DNA from: Pantoea alfalfae
GTDB taxonomy: Bacteria; Pseudomonadota; Gammaproteobacteria; Enterobacterales; Enterobacteriaceae
NCBI RefSeq assembly: GCF_019880205.1
Contig: NZ_CP082292.1
Location: forward strand, 3,348,001-3,412,000
Direction: 5' to 3'
Length of the DNA: 64,000 nucleotides
Positions 1-10,955 of the stretch are shown in pieces (positions within the stretch are counted from its first letter, which is position 1; the number at the start of each line of letters is the position of its first letter). Position numbers and translations under genes: made by a program. Under the pieces are notes generated by a model that saw only the letters and a list, made by a program, of their open reading frames with translations, did no database searches and was not told the DNA's origin.

Positions 1-198
1 GTTATCCGGCACTTCACTGATCTCTTCAATGAAGATGGCACCGCGCTCACGCAGGCTGTTTACCACATAACGGTTATGCACCACTTCGTGACGGACGTAG
101 ATGGGCGCGCCATACATCTCCAGCGCGCGCTCAACAATACTGATGGCACGATCAACGCCAGCGCAGAAGCCGCGCGGATTAGCTAACAGGATTTGCAT
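1..198 (-). CDS. ispH: 4-hydroxy-3-methylbut-2-enyl diphosphate reductase, N-terminal part
   Basis: The first 66 codons of IspH (LytB) run off the left edge of the window. IspH is the last enzyme of the MEP isoprenoid pathway, a cytosolic [4Fe-4S] enzyme that reduces HMBPP to IPP and DMAPP. The start [19 protein letters not shown] is the family's invariant N-terminus; the cysteine in RGFCAGV is the first cluster ligand. The start ATG at 198 lies inside the 3' end of fkpB, so the two genes overlap by 20 bp and are probably translationally coupled, as the last genes of the ribF-ileS-lspA-fkpB-ispH transcription unit. Confidence 0.97.
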   Translation of the reverse strand, partial: MQILLANPRGFCAGVDRAISIVERALEMYGAPIYVRHEVVHNRYVVNSLRERGAIFIEEISEVPDN

Positions 199-649
199 CG
201 TTGGCCTCCAGTGCGGGATCGATTTCCAGCACCTCTACATCAAACTGAATACGACGACCTGCCAGCGGATGGTTGAAATCCACAGTGATAGAGTCACCGG
301 AGATTTCACGGATCACGCCAGGCATTTCACTGCCGCCCATGCCGCTGAACAGCATGATGGCTCCCACTTCCGGCTCACCCGCATCGATAAAGTCCCGACG
401 CGAGAAATACTGGATCAGGTCAGGGCTGACGCCGCCAAAGGCGTCGTCCGGTTCCAGGGTAAACTGTTTAGTTTCACCCGCTTTCAGCCCCAGCAGTGCC
501 TGCTCAAGTGCTGCAGAGAGGCTGCCATCACCGAGACGGAACAGCGCGGGCTTGCCGTTTGCACGGGTCGATTCCGCCGTCGAGCCATCTTCCAGCTTCA
601 GCGTAAAATGCACCAACACCGCGCTTTCGCGCTGTACGCACTCAGTCAT
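179..649 (-). CDS. fkpB: FKBP-type peptidyl-prolyl cis-trans isomerase (SlpA)
   Basis: A small SlyD-like FKBP prolyl isomerase of the cytosol, 156 aa from the ATG at 649. A GTG one codon upstream is also in frame, but the ATG gives the family start M[18 protein letters not shown]. The FKBP domain with its IF insertion spans nearly the whole chain ([34 protein letters not shown]). The E. coli protein ends at EIDPALEA; here the frame continues about eight residues (NDANPVS) into the start of ispH. It lies 3 bp downstream of lspA in the same operon. Confidence 0.95.
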   Translation of the reverse strand: MTECVQRESAVLVHFTLKLEDGSTAESTRANGKPALFRLGDGSLSAALEQALLGLKAGETKQFTLEPDDAFGGVSPDLIQYFSRRDFIDAGEPEVGAIMLFSGMGGSEMPGVIREISGDSITVDFNHPLAGRRIQFDVEVLEIDPALEANDANPVS

Positions 650-652
650 CAC

Positions 653-1159
653 TTACCCTTTCTGTTTAGCCTGTTTGCCGTTCGGGCTGAAAAAGCCCTC
701 CAGCACCACCAATGCCGCACCGATACAGATGCCGCAGTCAGCGATATTAAATGTAGCGAAGTGCCAGTTACCGACATAGAAATCGATAAAATCGACCACA
801 AAGCCATGGTATGAGCGATCGAACAAATTGCCTATCGCGCCGCCGATGATCAGAGCATAGGCGATGTTAGCCATCTTCTGGCTGGCGTGATTGCGGTACA
901 TCATCACCACCAGCGAGATCACGATAGCCAGCGCAATACCGGCAAAGAACCAGCGCTGCCAGCCGCCTTTGTCCGCCAGGAAACTGAACGCCGCGCCATA
1001 GTTGTGCGCGTAGAACAGATTCAGATAAGGCATCAGCGGCTGGGTTTCATGCAGCATCATGTTGTTCATCACCCACTGCTTACTGGCGAAGTCGACAACA
1101 ATCACCACCAGCACCAGCCACAGCCAGCGCAATCCGGTTGATAAAATAGGTTTACGCAT
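653..1159 (-). CDS. lspA: Lipoprotein signal peptidase (signal peptidase II)
   Basis: Inner-membrane aspartyl protease, 168 aa, which cleaves the signal peptide of prolipoproteins after lipidation. Four hydrophobic segments are visible, starting at about residues 10-28, 68-88, 95-115 and 130-155. The two catalytic aspartates are in the conserved stretches [10 protein letters not shown] and VVDFIDFY. The ATG overlaps the ileS stop by one base (TGATG-type junction), as in the E. coli operon. Confidence 0.97.
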   Translation of the reverse strand: MRKPILSTGLRWLWLVLVVIVVDFASKQWVMNNMMLHETQPLMPYLNLFYAHNYGAAFSFLADKGGWQRWFFAGIALAIVISLVVMMYRNHASQKMANIAYALIIGGAIGNLFDRSYHGFVVDFIDFYVGNWHFATFNIADCGICIGAALVVLEGFFSPNGKQAKQKG

Positions 1160-3975
1160 CAGGCAAATTCACGCTGTTCGCCGTCACCGGCTACGTTAGT
1201 GTAACAACGACCACAGACCTCAGCATGCTCAGGATTCTGTCCGACGTCGGTAGTGTAATGCCAGCAGCGCTGACATTTCTCGCCTTCCGCCTTGTGCAGC
1301 GCGATTTTCAGACCTTTCAGCAGCTCACTCTGCTGCGCTTCGTCATTCGCCAGTGCGTAATCCGCTACCTGTGCGCCAGAGGTCAGCAGCACAAAACGCA
1401 GCTCATTGCCCAGCGCCTGCAGCTTAGCAGCCAGTTCCGGATCGGCATAGAGCGTCACCGTCGCTTCCAGTGCGCCACCGATACGTTTATCCGCACGCGC
1501 CTGCTCGATCACCTTGTTCACTTCGCCACGCACTTTCAGCAGCTCAGCCCAGTAGGCGTCATTCAGCGCTTCATCTTCTGCCAGGCCAAACAGATCCTGA
1601 TACCACTCTTCGGTGAAGACATACTGTGCACGTTCGCCTGGCAGGTAGCCCCAGATCTCATCCGCTGTAAAGGACATGATCGGTGCCATCCAGCGTACCA
1701 GCGCTTCGACGATATGCCACAGCGCGGTCTGACAGCTGCGACGCGCCAGGCCATCGCCTTTCGCGGTGTACTGACGATCCTTGATGATGTCGAGATAGAA
1801 GCTGCCCATCTCAATTGAGCAGAACTGCATCAGACGCTGGATCACTTCGTGGAAATCGTAGTTCTCGTAAGAGGCAACGATATCGGCCTGTGCCGCCTGT
1901 GCGCGACCCACTGCCCAGCGATCCACCACCACCATCTCTTCAGGTTTCACCAGATCGGTGGCCGGGTTGAAGCCGCTGAGGTTAGCCAGCAGGAAACGCG
2001 CGGTGTTACGGATACGACGATAGGCATCGGCAGAGCGCTTGAGGATCTCATCGGAGACCGCCATTTCACCGGAGTAGTCGGTTGAGGCCACCCACAGACG
2101 CAGAATATCGGCGCCCAGTTTGTTCATCACATCCTGCGGTGCAACGGTGTTGCCGATCGACTTCGACATCTTGCGGCCCTGACCATCCACGGTGAAACCG
2201 TGCGTCAGTACCTGACGATAAGGCGCTTTGCCCTTCATCGCCGTGGAGATCATCAGCGAGGACATAAACCAGCCGCGATGCTGATCGGAGCCTTCCAGAT
2301 AGAGATCAGGCGCATGTCCGCCAAATTCAGGACGCGCATCCACCACGGAGTAGCTGGTAGAACCGGAGTCAAACCAGACATCCAGCGTATCCGGCACTTT
2401 AACGTAATGATCGGCATCGTCGCCCATCAGTTCGCGCGGGTCGAGATCCCACCAGGCCTGAATCCCATCCTGCTCAACGCGCTGCGCCACTTTCTCCATC
2501 AGCGCCAGCGTGTCCGGGTGCAGCTCTTCGCTCTCTTTATGAACGAACAGCGCCATTGGGACGCCCCACGTACGCTGACGGGAGATACACCAGTCAGGAC
2601 GGTTCGCTACCATCGATTCGATACGCGCCTGGCCCCAGTCCGGGATCCACTGTACGCCTTTGATCTCTTTCAGCGACTGCGCACGCAGTCCTTTCTGATC
2701 CATGCTGATGAACCATTGCGGCGTGGCGCGGAAGATGATCGGCGTTTTATGGCGCCAGCAGTGCGGGTAGCTGTGCAGCAGTTTCTCAACGTGCAGCAGC
2801 GCGCCCTTCTCTTTCAGCAGCTCAACGATCATGTCGTTGGCTTTAAAAACGTTAATCCCATCCAGCGTCGGATATGTGCCTGGCAGATAAGTGCCATCCG
2901 GTCCGACCGGATTCGCCGTTTCGATGCCATATTTCTGACCGATGACATAGTCATCCGGACCGTGGCCTGGAGCGGTGTGAACTGCACCAGTACCCGCGTC
3001 CAGCGTCACGTGATCGCCCAGCACCACCAGCGACGCCAGCGCCAGGAACGGATGCTGGAATTTCTGCAGCTCCAGCGCAGCGCCCTGACATTCGCCCAGT
3101 ATCTGCCATTCGCTGACACCGGCGCGCTTCATGACGCTCTCAACCAGCTCTTTCGCCAGGATCAGGGCACGGCCCTCGATCTGGATCAACTGGTACTCAA
3201 ATTCAGGATGCAGAGAGATGGCGCGGTTAGCCGGTAATGTCCACGGCGTCGTTGTCCAGATCACCAGTGAGATTGGGCCATTGACCTGTGCTACGCCAAA
3301 TGCCTGACGCACCGCGTCGGCATCGATGGCGTTGAACATCACATCAATTGACGGTGACGTTTTGTCGTAATACTCCACTTCGGCTTCTGCTAAGGCCGAA
3401 CGGCAATCCAGGCACCAGTGCACTGGCTTCGCGCCTTTATGCAGGTGGCCGTTGCCGATGATTTTACCCAGCGCACGGATGATGTTGGCTTCGGTGCCGA
3501 AATCCATGGTCAGGTAAGGACGATCCCAGTCGCCCAGCACGCCCAGACGGATAAAGTCGGCCTTCTGGCCTTCAACCTGTTCAGCAGCATACTTGCGGCA
3601 CGCGGCACGGAATTCGGCGGCGGTGACTTTCTCGCCTGGCTTGCCGATCATCTGCTCAACTTTGTGTTCGATTGGCAGACCGTGACAGTCCCAGCCCGGC
3701 ACATATGGCGAGTCATAACCCGCCATGCCTTTCGACTTAACGATAATGTCTTTCAGAATCTTGTTAACAGAGTGACCAATATGAATGCTGCCGTTCGCAT
3801 ACGGAGGGCCATCATGCAGGATAAAGGTTTTTTTCCCTTTTTTGGCTTCGCGGATGATGCCGTACAGGTTGTCGGCATACCAGCGTTGCAACATTCCCGG
3901 TTCGCGTTTGGCCAGATCGCCACGCATCGGGAATCCCGTTTCCGGCAAATTCAGGGTAGATTTATAGTCACTCAT
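1159..3975 (-). CDS. ileS: Isoleucyl-tRNA synthetase
   Basis: Class I aminoacyl-tRNA synthetase, 938 aa, charging tRNA-Ile in the cytosol. The HIGH motif is in [14 protein letters not shown] (about residue 58-71), the KMSKS loop in [10 protein letters not shown] (about 600), and the C-terminal zinc-binding cysteines are in CQRCWHYTT and CGRCYTN. The CP1 editing domain lies between the two Rossmann halves ([11 protein letters not shown]). Length and order match the bacterial IleS of Gammaproteobacteria. It lies 29 bp downstream of ribF and overlaps lspA by one base. Confidence 0.98.
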   Translation of the reverse strand: MSDYKSTLNLPETGFPMRGDLAKREPGMLQRWYADNLYGIIREAKKGKKTFILHDGPPYANGSIHIGHSVNKILKDIIVKSKGMAGYDSPYVPGWDCHGLPIEHKVEQMIGKPGEKVTAAEFRAACRKYAAEQVEGQKADFIRLGVLGDWDRPYLTMDFGTEANIIRALGKIIGNGHLHKGAKPVHWCLDCRSALAEAEVEYYDKTSPSIDVMFNAIDADAVRQAFGVAQVNGPISLVIWTTTPWTLPANRAISLHPEFEYQLIQIEGRALILAKELVESVMKRAGVSEWQILGECQGAALELQKFQHPFLALASLVVLGDHVTLDAGTGAVHTAPGHGPDDYVIGQKYGIETANPVGPDGTYLPGTYPTLDGINVFKANDMIVELLKEKGALLHVEKLLHSYPHCWRHKTPIIFRATPQWFISMDQKGLRAQSLKEIKGVQWIPDWGQARIESMVANRPDWCISRQRTWGVPMALFVHKESEELHPDTLALMEKVAQRVEQDGIQAWWDLDPRELMGDDADHYVKVPDTLDVWFDSGSTSYSVVDARPEFGGHAPDLYLEGSDQHRGWFMSSLMISTAMKGKAPYRQVLTHGFTVDGQGRKMSKSIGNTVAPQDVMNKLGADILRLWVASTDYSGEMAVSDEILKRSADAYRRIRNTARFLLANLSGFNPATDLVKPEEMVVVDRWAVGRAQAAQADIVASYENYDFHEVIQRLMQFCSIEMGSFYLDIIKDRQYTAKGDGLARRSCQTALWHIVEALVRWMAPIMSFTADEIWGYLPGERAQYVFTEEWYQDLFGLAEDEALNDAYWAELLKVRGEVNKVIEQARADKRIGGALEATVTLYADPELAAKLQALGNELRFVLLTSGAQVADYALANDEAQQSELLKGLKIALHKAEGEKCQRCWHYTTDVGQNPEHAEVCGRCYTNVAGDGEQREFA

Positions 3976-4004
3976 CAGATTCTCGATTCCGTTTTTCGCT
4001 CAGG

Positions 4005-4934
4005 TTAAAGCAGCCCAAAGAACTGCCGGGCCGTTACCACATCGTTCGCAATTTGTTCTTTCAACGCCTCCAGTGAGGCAAAGCGCTGCTCGTTTCGTAT
4101 TTTCTGTTTCAGCACCACATCAATGTGACGACCATAGAGATCCATATTGATGTCGAGCAGGTGAACTTCAAGCTGCTGGCGTAAACCTTTTACGGTCGGG
4201 CGAGTGCCGATATTGGCAACACCCGGCAGTGGCTCAGGCGTCAGACCCTGTACCTCCACCGCATAGACCCCTTTCACCGGTGAGACGCTGCGGCGTAAAG
4301 GAAGGTTCGCAGTGGGGAAACCCAGCGTGCGTCCCAGTGCATCACCGTGCACGACGCGGCCGGAAATGGTGAATGGATGACCTAACAGCGACTGCGCCAG
4401 CGCTAAATCATCTGCGGCCAGCGCCTGACGCACAGCGGTGCTGCTGATTCGCTTCCCGCCGTCACAGAAGGTTTCGGTGCTCACGACCTCAAAACCATAC
4501 TCCGCACCGGCTTTCTGTAATAACAGGAAATCCCCCTGGCGACCAGCGCCGAAGCGGAAATCATCGCCTACTGCGAGGTACTTTACGTCCAGCTTGTCCA
4601 CCAGCAGGTCACTGATAAAACGCTGGGCGGACAGGGCTGCGAAGCGACGGTCGAACCGCACACACAGCACTTTATCGACGCCGGCTTCAGCCATATAGCG
4701 CAGTTTTTCACGCAGGCGCGTCAGGCGTGCCGGGGCTTTATCACCGGCAAACAGCTCCAGCGGCTGTGGCTCAAACACCATGACCACGACCGGCAGATTA
4801 CGCTTACGCCCCTCTTCACACAGCCGGGACATCAGCGCCTGATGCCCGCGGTGCACGCCATCGAAATTACCAATGGTCAGAACGCAGCCGCGATGCTGCT
4901 CGTTAAGATTATGAATACCGCGGATAAACTTCAT
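4005..4934 (-). CDS. ribF: Bifunctional riboflavin kinase / FAD synthetase
   Basis: Makes FMN from riboflavin and then FAD, using ATP, in the cytosol; 309 aa. The N-terminal FMN adenylyltransferase half has the nucleotidyltransferase motif TIGNFDGVHRGHQAL (about residues 20-35) and the later ISSTAVRQAL; the C-terminal kinase half has HGDALGRTLGFPTANL. First gene of the ribF-ileS-lspA-fkpB-ispH unit, with a TATAAT-type promoter just upstream and rpsT divergent. Confidence 0.97.
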   Translation of the reverse strand: MKFIRGIHNLNEQHRGCVLTIGNFDGVHRGHQALMSRLCEEGRKRNLPVVVMVFEPQPLELFAGDKAPARLTRLREKLRYMAEAGVDKVLCVRFDRRFAALSAQRFISDLLVDKLDVKYLAVGDDFRFGAGRQGDFLLLQKAGAEYGFEVVSTETFCDGGKRISSTAVRQALAADDLALAQSLLGHPFTISGRVVHGDALGRTLGFPTANLPLRRSVSPVKGVYAVEVQGLTPEPLPGVANIGTRPTVKGLRQQLEVHLLDINMDLYGRHIDVVLKQKIRNEQRFASLEALKEQIANDVVTARQFFGLL

Positions 4935-4963
4935 GGCTGGCCCAAACCGGTGGAAATCGGCGG

Positions 4964-4992
4964 ATTATACCCTTGAAAGCGACTCAGGTTAA
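4964..4992 (-). promoter_or_regulatory. Candidate sigma-70 promoter of ribF-ileS operon
   Basis: On the minus strand TTAACC is followed after 17 bases by a perfect TATAAT, about 30 bp upstream of the ribF ATG. The -35 is weak, the -10 is consensus. Inference from sequence only. Confidence 0.55.
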
Positions 4993-5164
4993 CCCGTCAG
5001 CACGCCTTTCATGCTTTAGGTGCTGCATTTCCTGTTGCAGATGCGCATGTTAAGAATTTTGTCGCGAAATACTGTATTCAGCGAGGGGAAGCTGGTAGAA
5101 TCTTGCGCCATCAAATACGTAACCGAGTGCTGCTCATAGAGCGACGCTTATTTGCACAAATCCA

Positions 5165-5193
5165 TTGACAAAATCAGGTTAGAAGGGCATAGT
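5165..5193 (+). promoter_or_regulatory. rpsT proximal promoter
   Basis: TTGACA (5165-5170), 17-base spacer, CATAGT (5188-5193), followed by a leader of about 40 bases before the TTG start. This closely resembles the E. coli rpsT P2 promoter as I recall it, including the TCCTCGGCC discriminator region. Confidence 0.75.
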
Positions 5194-5240
5194 CCTCGGC
5201 CTTTGATTTGTCTCTATAGAACACATTTGGGAGTTGGACC

Positions 5241-5504
5241 TTGGCTAATATCAAATCAGCTAAGAAACGCGCCGTAACATCTGAGAAACGCCGCAAGCAT
5301 AACGCTAGCCGCCGCTCAATGATGCGTACCTTCGTTAAGAAAGTATACGCGGCGATCGCTTCAGGCGACAAAGCTGCTGCGCAGAACGCATTCAATGAAA
5401 TGCAACCACTCGTGGATCGTCAGGCCGCTAAAGGTCTGATCCACAAAAACAAAGCTGCACGTTATAAATCAAACCTGACTGCACAGATCAACAAACTGGC
5501 TTAA
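5241..5504 (+). CDS. rpsT: 30S ribosomal protein S20
   Basis: Primary 16S-rRNA-binding protein of the small subunit, 87 aa, very basic ([20 protein letters not shown] start). The start codon is TTG with a GGGAG ribosome binding site 8-9 bases upstream. E. coli rpsT also starts with UUG, which is known to take part in its translational autoregulation, so the rare start is conserved rather than an error. Monocistronic: own promoters upstream and a terminator immediately downstream. Confidence 0.98.
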   Translation: MANIKSAKKRAVTSEKRRKHNASRRSMMRTFVKKVYAAIASGDKAAAQNAFNEMQPLVDRQAAKGLIHKNKAARYKSNLTAQINKLA

Positions 5505-5528
5505 TCGCCCGTTGTTTATCGCTTTGTT

Positions 5529-5558
5529 AAAAAAGCCGGCTTACGCCGGTTTTTTTTC
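5529..5558. terminator. Bidirectional terminator between rpsT and nhaR
   Basis: An A-run, stem GCCGGC/GCCGGT with TTAC loop, and a T8 run. It ends rpsT on the plus strand; on the minus strand the same stem with its A-run read as T can end nhaR. The nhaR stop codon (5541-5543) lies in the loop, so the terminator is partly coding for nhaR. Confidence 0.85.
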
Positions 5559-6449
5559 GTCTGTACTCTGACGGGGAAAGAGTCCGCTGAAGTCAGCGTG
5601 ACAGAGACGCTGCACCGCCGGATGCTGAATCATCCGCTCGGCGAAGAGTATATGGTACTCCTCTGACACCGCATCGAGCCGGCCGACTTCATAACTCCCC
5701 TCCTGCTGATCCCTGTCCAGCGCTGCTGCTACAAAAACCGCCTTCTGACGCGCACCAAATGCGTTCATCAGAGCTGCATCATCAAACTCACCGAGAATCT
5801 CCACCTGCAGCCCCTGGGTTGTGATCCAGTTGAGGATTTTGCGCCCCAGCATCGAGCGGCGACCCGGAATCAGCAGGGGGCGCGTCTCAAGACAAGCCGG
5901 AAAAGAGAGATCGGTGATCGGCTGCGCGGACCAGAAACTGATCGGGCACTCCCCCAGCTTCACCGAAAACAGCCCTTCCTGCTGGGTGGGATCGATGGAG
6001 CAGTCAGAGATAATCATATCCAGCTTATGCTGACTGAGCTGTTCCAGCAGCATTTCGTGAGTCGACTCAAAACAGCGCAGGTGAATCTTCTCTTCTGCAA
6101 CCACTGCGGTCTCCAGTACCTTACTGACCAGTTGCTTAGAGAGCGCATCTGCCACGCCAACATCCAGCAGCAGATGAGACTCTTTGCGGTAGTTAACGAT
6201 ATCCAGCATCTCCTGACCCAGCATAAACATGCGGTCAGCGTAGCGGAACACCAACTGTCCCAGTTCCGTCGGTACGAGACCCCGTCCCTGACGCCGGAAC
6301 AGCTTGCCCTGCAGGCGCTCCTCCAGTGCCTTAATCTGCCCGGTAATGGTCTGTGGCGTCAGGGAGAGTGCCTCTGCCGCCGCCGTAATCGATCCCGCAC
6401 GGCAGGCGTGCCAGAAGTAGTAGAGATGATTGTAATTAATGTGCGCCAT
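5541..6449 (-). CDS. nhaR: LysR-family activator of nhaA
   Basis: Sodium-responsive transcription activator, 302 aa. The N-terminal winged HTH is visible at about residues 6-64 ([20 protein letters not shown], then [13 protein letters not shown]), followed by the effector-binding domain. It begins 8 bp after the nhaA stop codon, so the two are one transcript. NhaR activates nhaA in response to Na+ in E. coli. The last codons overlap the rpsT terminator. Confidence 0.95.
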   Translation of the reverse strand: MAHINYNHLYYFWHACRAGSITAAAEALSLTPQTITGQIKALEERLQGKLFRRQGRGLVPTELGQLVFRYADRMFMLGQEMLDIVNYRKESHLLLDVGVADALSKQLVSKVLETAVVAEEKIHLRCFESTHEMLLEQLSQHKLDMIISDCSIDPTQQEGLFSVKLGECPISFWSAQPITDLSFPACLETRPLLIPGRRSMLGRKILNWITTQGLQVEILGEFDDAALMNAFGARQKAVFVAAALDRDQQEGSYEVGRLDAVSEEYHILFAERMIQHPAVQRLCHADFSGLFPRQSTDEKKPA

Positions 6450-6457
6450 AGGATGCC

Positions 6458-7630
6458 CTACGCCGCACGCTGCTTAAGACGCCAGCCAAGGATCACATAG
6501 CCCAGCACCGCCGACAGAATCGAACCTGACAGAATCCCCAGCTTCGCCAGCGTCATCAGTTCAGCACTGATGTCGCCGTAGGCCAGCGAGGCGATAAATA
6601 TCGACATGGTGAAGCCAATACCGCACAGCACCCCCACCGCCGCAATATCTTTGATGTGAGTATTTTCCGGCAGTCTGGCTATGCCGGTTTTATCTGCCAG
6701 CCAGCAGAACAGCGTAATGCCCAGTGGCTTACCGATCAGCAGACCGGCCATGATGCCCAGCGGCAGCAGCGAGAAGAGGCTACCGAACGAGACACCCGTC
6801 AGCGACACACCCGCATTAGCAAAGGCAAACAGGGGCAGGATCACCCAGCGCACCCAGGGATGCAGCGCATGCTCAAGATGAATCGCCGGAGAGTGTCCCT
6901 CTTTCTTCGCCAGCGGAATCAGGAAGCCGACCACGACACCCGCCAGCGTCGCATGAACACCCGACTTCAGCACCGCCACCCATAGCACCAGCCCCACCAG
7001 CAGATAGAGACCGGTGTTGCGCACGTTGAGCAGGTTCATCAGCGCCAGCACGGCAATGGCAGCGGCGGCAACGCCCAGCGAGGCCATCGAAAGGTGATGC
7101 GTGTAAAACAGCGCGATAATCACGATAGCCCCGAGATCGTCGATGATCGCCAGCGCCATCAGGAAGATTTTCAGAGCAGGCGGCACGCGGCTTCCCAGCA
7201 GCGCCAGGATGCCCAGCGCAAAGGCGATATCGGTGGCGGTCGGGATCGCCCAGCCGCTGCGGGTGGCGGCATCGGCACCGTTAAACAGCAGAAAAATGAT
7301 CGCCGGGGCGATCATGCCACCCAGCGCCGCAATCAGCGGGAACAGCGCCTGTTCACGTTTAGCCAGCGCGCCCATCACCAGTTCGCGTTTGACCTCAAGT
7401 CCTACCATCAGGAAGAACAGCGCCATCAGCGCATCGTTAATCCACAGCAGCAGGTCTTTGCTGATATCGAGACTGCCAAAGCGAAACTCCACCGGAATGG
7501 CCAGCAAATCGCGATAGCCCTGCTGCGTCGCTCCGCTATTGGCCAGTACCATCGCCAGCGCAGCCGCAATAATCAGCACCACACCGCCGGTAGCGTCGCT
7601 TTCAACTATTTTTTTTAATCTGATATTCAC
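6458..7630 (-). CDS. nhaA: Na+/H+ antiporter NhaA
   Basis: Inner-membrane 2H+/Na+ antiporter, about 390 aa, with about 12 hydrophobic segments. The paired ion-binding aspartates are in [13 protein letters not shown], and the pH-sensor/assembly regions LEVKRELV and [13 protein letters not shown] are intact. I choose the GTG at 7630, because AAGGA lies 8 bases upstream and this gives a length near the E. coli 388 aa; a TTG at 7657 would add nine residues lacking family similarity. Forms an operon with nhaR. Confidence 0.95.
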   Translation of the reverse strand: MNIRLKKIVESDATGGVVLIIAAALAMVLANSGATQQGYRDLLAIPVEFRFGSLDISKDLLLWINDALMALFFLMVGLEVKRELVMGALAKREQALFPLIAALGGMIAPAIIFLLFNGADAATRSGWAIPTATDIAFALGILALLGSRVPPALKIFLMALAIIDDLGAIVIIALFYTHHLSMASLGVAAAAIAVLALMNLLNVRNTGLYLLVGLVLWVAVLKSGVHATLAGVVVGFLIPLAKKEGHSPAIHLEHALHPWVRWVILPLFAFANAGVSLTGVSFGSLFSLLPLGIMAGLLIGKPLGITLFCWLADKTGIARLPENTHIKDIAAVGVLCGIGFTMSIFIASLAYGDISAELMTLAKLGILSGSILSAVLGYVILGWRLKQRAA

Positions 7631-7750
7631 ACGCGTTGTCCTTAATCCAGAGATCAATCAAAGTCCCTAAGAGTAACGGTAATAACAGCTCGAAAAAAAC
7701 AGTTTATTTAGCGGGGATTGTTCGGAAATAACGAAGCGTTGATCGCAGGT

Positions 7751-7780
7751 AAAAAAAAGCCAGCGGCAGGCGCTGGCTTT
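7751..7780 (-). terminator. dnaKJ operon terminator
   Basis: On the minus strand a perfect 8-bp stem AGCCAGCG/CGCTGGCT with a 5-base loop is followed by T8, 15 bp after the dnaJ stop codon. Confidence 0.9.
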
Positions 7781-7794
7781 CAGCGTGGATGAAC

Positions 7795-8940
7795 TTAACG
7801 GGTTAAGTCATCAAAGAATTTTTTCACGCCGTCGAAGAAGCTCTTTGAGCGCGGGCTGTTATGCTCGCCGCTCGGGCCGCCAAAACTCTCTTCCAGTTCA
7901 CGCAACAGCGCTTTCTGTTTCTCATTCAGGCTGACCGGTGTTTCCACCACGACGCGACATAACAGGTCGCCGACCGCGCCGCCACGTACCGATTTGACGC
8001 CACGTCCGCGCATGCGGAACAGCTTGCCGGTCTGCGTTTCTGACGGCACTTTCAGCTTCACGCGACCATCCAGTGTCGGCACTTCAATCTCGCCGCCCAG
8101 CGCCGCCATCGCAAAGTTGATTGGCACTTCGCAGTAGAGATTGTTCTCTTCACGCTCGAAGATCGGGTGTTTCTTCACCGAGACCTGAACGTAGAGATCG
8201 CCGGCTGGTGCGCCCTGCTCGCCCGCTTCGCCTTCGCCACTCAGACGAATACGATCGCCGGTGTCAACCCCAGCAGGGATTTTCACTGACAGCGTCTTCG
8301 ACTTCTCAACGCGGCCATGGCCATGACAGGCGTTGCACGGATCTTTAATCACCGAGCCGCGACCATGACAGGTCGGACAGGCCTGCTGGACAGTGAAGAA
8401 GCCCTGGCGCATCTGCACCTGGCCTGCACCATGACAGGTTGAACAGGTTTGTGGCTGCGTTCCCGCTTTCGCGCCGCTGCCGTGGCAGACATCACACTCT
8501 TCCAGGGTTGGAATGCGGATCTCTTTGGTCACGCCGCGTACCGCTTCTTCCAGCGACAGCTCCATGTTGTAGCGTAAATCGGCGCCACGTGAGGCGCGCT
8601 GACGGCGTCCACCACCAAAGATGTCACCGAATACGTCGCCAAAGATATCGCTGAAGTCTGCACCGCCGCCACCAAAGCCGCCGCCGCCGAATCCACCGCC
8701 ACCCATACCGCCCTGTTCAAAGGCTGCATGACCATACTGATCGTAGGCCGCACGCTTCTGCGCATCGGTCAGGATTTCGTACGCTTCCTTGACCTCTTTG
8801 AATTTAGCTTCGGCCTCTTTGTCACCGGGATTGCGGTCCGGGTGAAATTTCATTGCCAGGCGTTTGTAAGCCTTTTTGATTTCACGCTCGTCCGCGGATT
8901 TGGCGACGCCTAAAATCTCGTAGTAATCACTCTTCGCCAT
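7795..8940 (-). CDS. dnaJ: Chaperone protein DnaJ (Hsp40)
   Basis: Co-chaperone that stimulates the ATPase of DnaK and delivers unfolded clients; 381 aa. Order visible: J domain with HPD (FHPDRNPGD, about residue 33), a Gly/Phe-rich linker of GGGGFGG repeats (about 75-110), four CxxCxGxG zinc-finger repeats (about 148-205), and the substrate-binding C-terminal domain. It follows dnaK after 104 bp that contain a strong stem-loop. Confidence 0.98.
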   Translation of the reverse strand: MAKSDYYEILGVAKSADEREIKKAYKRLAMKFHPDRNPGDKEAEAKFKEVKEAYEILTDAQKRAAYDQYGHAAFEQGGMGGGGFGGGGFGGGGADFSDIFGDVFGDIFGGGRRQRASRGADLRYNMELSLEEAVRGVTKEIRIPTLEECDVCHGSGAKAGTQPQTCSTCHGAGQVQMRQGFFTVQQACPTCHGRGSVIKDPCNACHGHGRVEKSKTLSVKIPAGVDTGDRIRLSGEGEAGEQGAPAGDLYVQVSVKKHPIFEREENNLYCEVPINFAMAALGGEIEVPTLDGRVKLKVPSETQTGKLFRMRGRGVKSVRGGAVGDLLCRVVVETPVSLNEKQKALLRELEESFGGPSGEHNSPRSKSFFDGVKKFFDDLTR

Positions 8941-8964
8941 GTTTTTTTAGCCCTTAACATGATC

Positions 8965-8997
8965 GCACGGGCGTGGAGAGATCTCCTACGCCCGTGC
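8965..8997 (-). other. Intercistronic stem-loop between dnaK and dnaJ
   Basis: GCACGGGCG pairs with CGCCCGTGC around an inner GGAGA/TCTCC stem, giving a long hairpin of about 33 nt with only two mispaired positions. There is no T-run, so it is more likely an mRNA-processing or stability element that lowers dnaJ relative to dnaK than a terminator. The role is inference. Confidence 0.7.
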
Positions 8998-9044
8998 TGG
9001 TTTCAACGGCTGTCAGGCCAACCGTCGCGCCCGGTCAGGGGCAA

Positions 9045-10955
9045 TTATTTCTTGTTGTCTTTCACTTCTTCGAATTCAGCATCGACAACGTCATCATCTT
9101 TCTTCGCTGACGCGTCACCGGCATCCGCTGCACCCGCCTGAGACTGCTGTGCTGCTTCCATCAGTTTGCCGGACACTTCCATCAGCGCCTGCATTTTGGC
9201 GTCGATTTCCGCTTTGTCTTCGCCTTTCAGCGCAGTTTCCAGCGCGGCCAGTGCGGCTTCAATTGGCGCTTTGTCATCAGCTGACAGTTTGTCGCCTGCT
9301 TCATCCAGCTGCTTACGTGTGCTGTGGGCAATCTGGTCACCCTGGTTACGCGTCTGAACCAGCTCTTCGAACTTACGGTCAGATTCAGCGTTCGCTTCTG
9401 CATCACGCACCATTTTCTGGATCTCTTCATCGCTCAGACCTGAAGAGGCTTTGATGGTGATCTTCTGCTCTTTACCGCTGTTCTTATCCTTCGCCGACAC
9501 GTGCAGGATACCATCCGCATCGATGTCGAAGGTCACTTCGATCTGCGGCATACCGCGTGGCGCATTCTGAATACCGTCGAGGTTGAACTGGCCCAGTGAC
9601 TTGTTGTCATTGGCGCGCTTACGCTCACCCTGCAGCACATGAATGGTCACGGCTGACTGGTTATCTTCAGCCGTCGAGAAGACCTGGCTGTGCTTGGTTG
9701 GGATGGTGGTGTTCTTGCTGATCAGCGAAGTCATCACGCCACCCATGGTTTCGATACCCAGTGACAGCGGGGTAACGTCCAGCAGCAGCACGTCTTTCAC
9801 GTCGCCACCCAGTACACCACCCTGAACCGCAGCACCAACGGCAACGGCTTCGTCCGGGTTCACGTCTTTACGCGGCTCTTTACCGAAGAATTCGGTCACT
9901 TTCGCCTGAACCAGTGGCATACGGGTCTGACCACCCACCAGGATAACGTCGTTGATGTCTGATACAGACAGGCCCGCATCCTGCAGCGCAACTTTCAGTG
10001 GCGCGATTGAGCGTACAACCAGATCTTCAACCAGTGACTCCAGTTTAGAGCGGGTCACTTTGATGTTCAGGTGCTTAGGACCGGTCGCATCTGCCGTGAT
10101 GTATGGCAGGTTAACATCGGTCTGCTGTGCAGAAGAAAGTTCGATTTTCGCTTTCTCTGCCGCTTCTTTCAGACGCTGCATTGCCAGTGGATCGTTGTGC
10201 AGATCGATGCCCTGGTCTTTCTTGAATTCAGCAACCAGATAGTTAATCAGGCGGCTGTCAAAGTCTTCACCACCCAGGTGGGTGTCACCGTTGGTCGCCA
10301 GAACTTCAAAGGTTTTTTCGCCGTCAACTTCGTCGATCTCGATGATTGAGATATCGAAGGTACCGCCACCCAGGTCATAAACCGCGATGGTGCGGTTGCC
10401 CTGGCCTTTGTCCAGACCGTATGCCAGTGCAGCAGCTGTCGGTTCGTTAATGATACGTTTGACTTCCAGACCCGCGATACGGCCGGCATCTTTGGTCGCC
10501 TGACGCTGCGCATCGTTGAAGTAAGCCGGTACGGTAATGACCGCTTCGGTCACTGGCTCACCGAGGTAATCTTCGGCGGTCTTTTTCATTTTCTTCAGCA
10601 CTTCAGCAGAGATCTGCGGTGGTGCCATTCTTTGGCCTTTCACTTCCAGCCAGGCGTCGCCGTTGTCAGCGCCGGTGATTTTGTACGGCATGATTTTAAT
10701 ATCACGCTGCACTTCTTCGTCCTGGAAACGACGACCAATCAGACGCTTGATTGCGAACAGGGTATTCTGCGGGTTAGTCACTGCCTGACGTTTAGCCGGT
10801 TGACCGACCAGAATTTCGCCATCCTGTGTATACGCAATAATTGAAGGCGTGGTGCGATCGCCCTCGGCATTTTCCAGCACGCGTGCTTTAGTGCCATCCA
10901 TGATCGCAACACAAGAGTTGGTTGTACCCAGGTCAATACCAATAATCTTACCCAT
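9045..10955 (-). CDS. dnaK: Chaperone protein DnaK (Hsp70)
   Basis: ATP-dependent Hsp70 chaperone, 636 aa. The N-terminal actin-like ATPase begins [17 protein letters not shown]; phosphate-2 and adenosine motifs are in [14 protein letters not shown] and [11 protein letters not shown]; the interdomain linker is [13 protein letters not shown]; the substrate-binding domain and an acidic, Ala-rich lid tail ending DAEFEEVKD follow. Driven by a sigma-32 promoter about 125 bp upstream. Confidence 0.99.
   Translation of the reverse strand: MGKIIGIDLGTTNSCVAIMDGTKARVLENAEGDRTTPSIIAYTQDGEILVGQPAKRQAVTNPQNTLFAIKRLIGRRFQDEEVQRDIKIMPYKITGADNGDAWLEVKGQRMAPPQISAEVLKKMKKTAEDYLGEPVTEAVITVPAYFNDAQRQATKDAGRIAGLEVKRIINEPTAAALAYGLDKGQGNRTIAVYDLGGGTFDISIIEIDEVDGEKTFEVLATNGDTHLGGEDFDSRLINYLVAEFKKDQGIDLHNDPLAMQRLKEAAEKAKIELSSAQQTDVNLPYITADATGPKHLNIKVTRSKLESLVEDLVVRSIAPLKVALQDAGLSVSDINDVILVGGQTRMPLVQAKVTEFFGKEPRKDVNPDEAVAVGAAVQGGVLGGDVKDVLLLDVTPLSLGIETMGGVMTSLISKNTTIPTKHSQVFSTAEDNQSAVTIHVLQGERKRANDNKSLGQFNLDGIQNAPRGMPQIEVTFDIDADGILHVSAKDKNSGKEQKITIKASSGLSDEEIQKMVRDAEANAESDRKFEELVQTRNQGDQIAHSTRKQLDEAGDKLSADDKAPIEAALAALETALKGEDKAEIDAKMQALMEVSGKLMEAAQQSQAGAADAGDASAKKDDDVVDAEFEEVKDNKK

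Larger units (their letters stand above)
4935..5240. promoter_or_regulatory. Divergent intergenic region between ribF and rpsT
   Basis: This 306-bp gap has no credible gene. It holds the ribF promoter at its left end and at least two rightward promoters for rpsT: an extended -10 element TGGTAGAAT (5093-5101) and a TTGACA/CATAGT promoter (5165-5193). Confidence 0.7.

Noticed and set aside
2200-3237. Long open frame on the plus strand opposite ileS
   Set aside because: Antisense shadow of a well-conserved synthetase; no domain or start signal.
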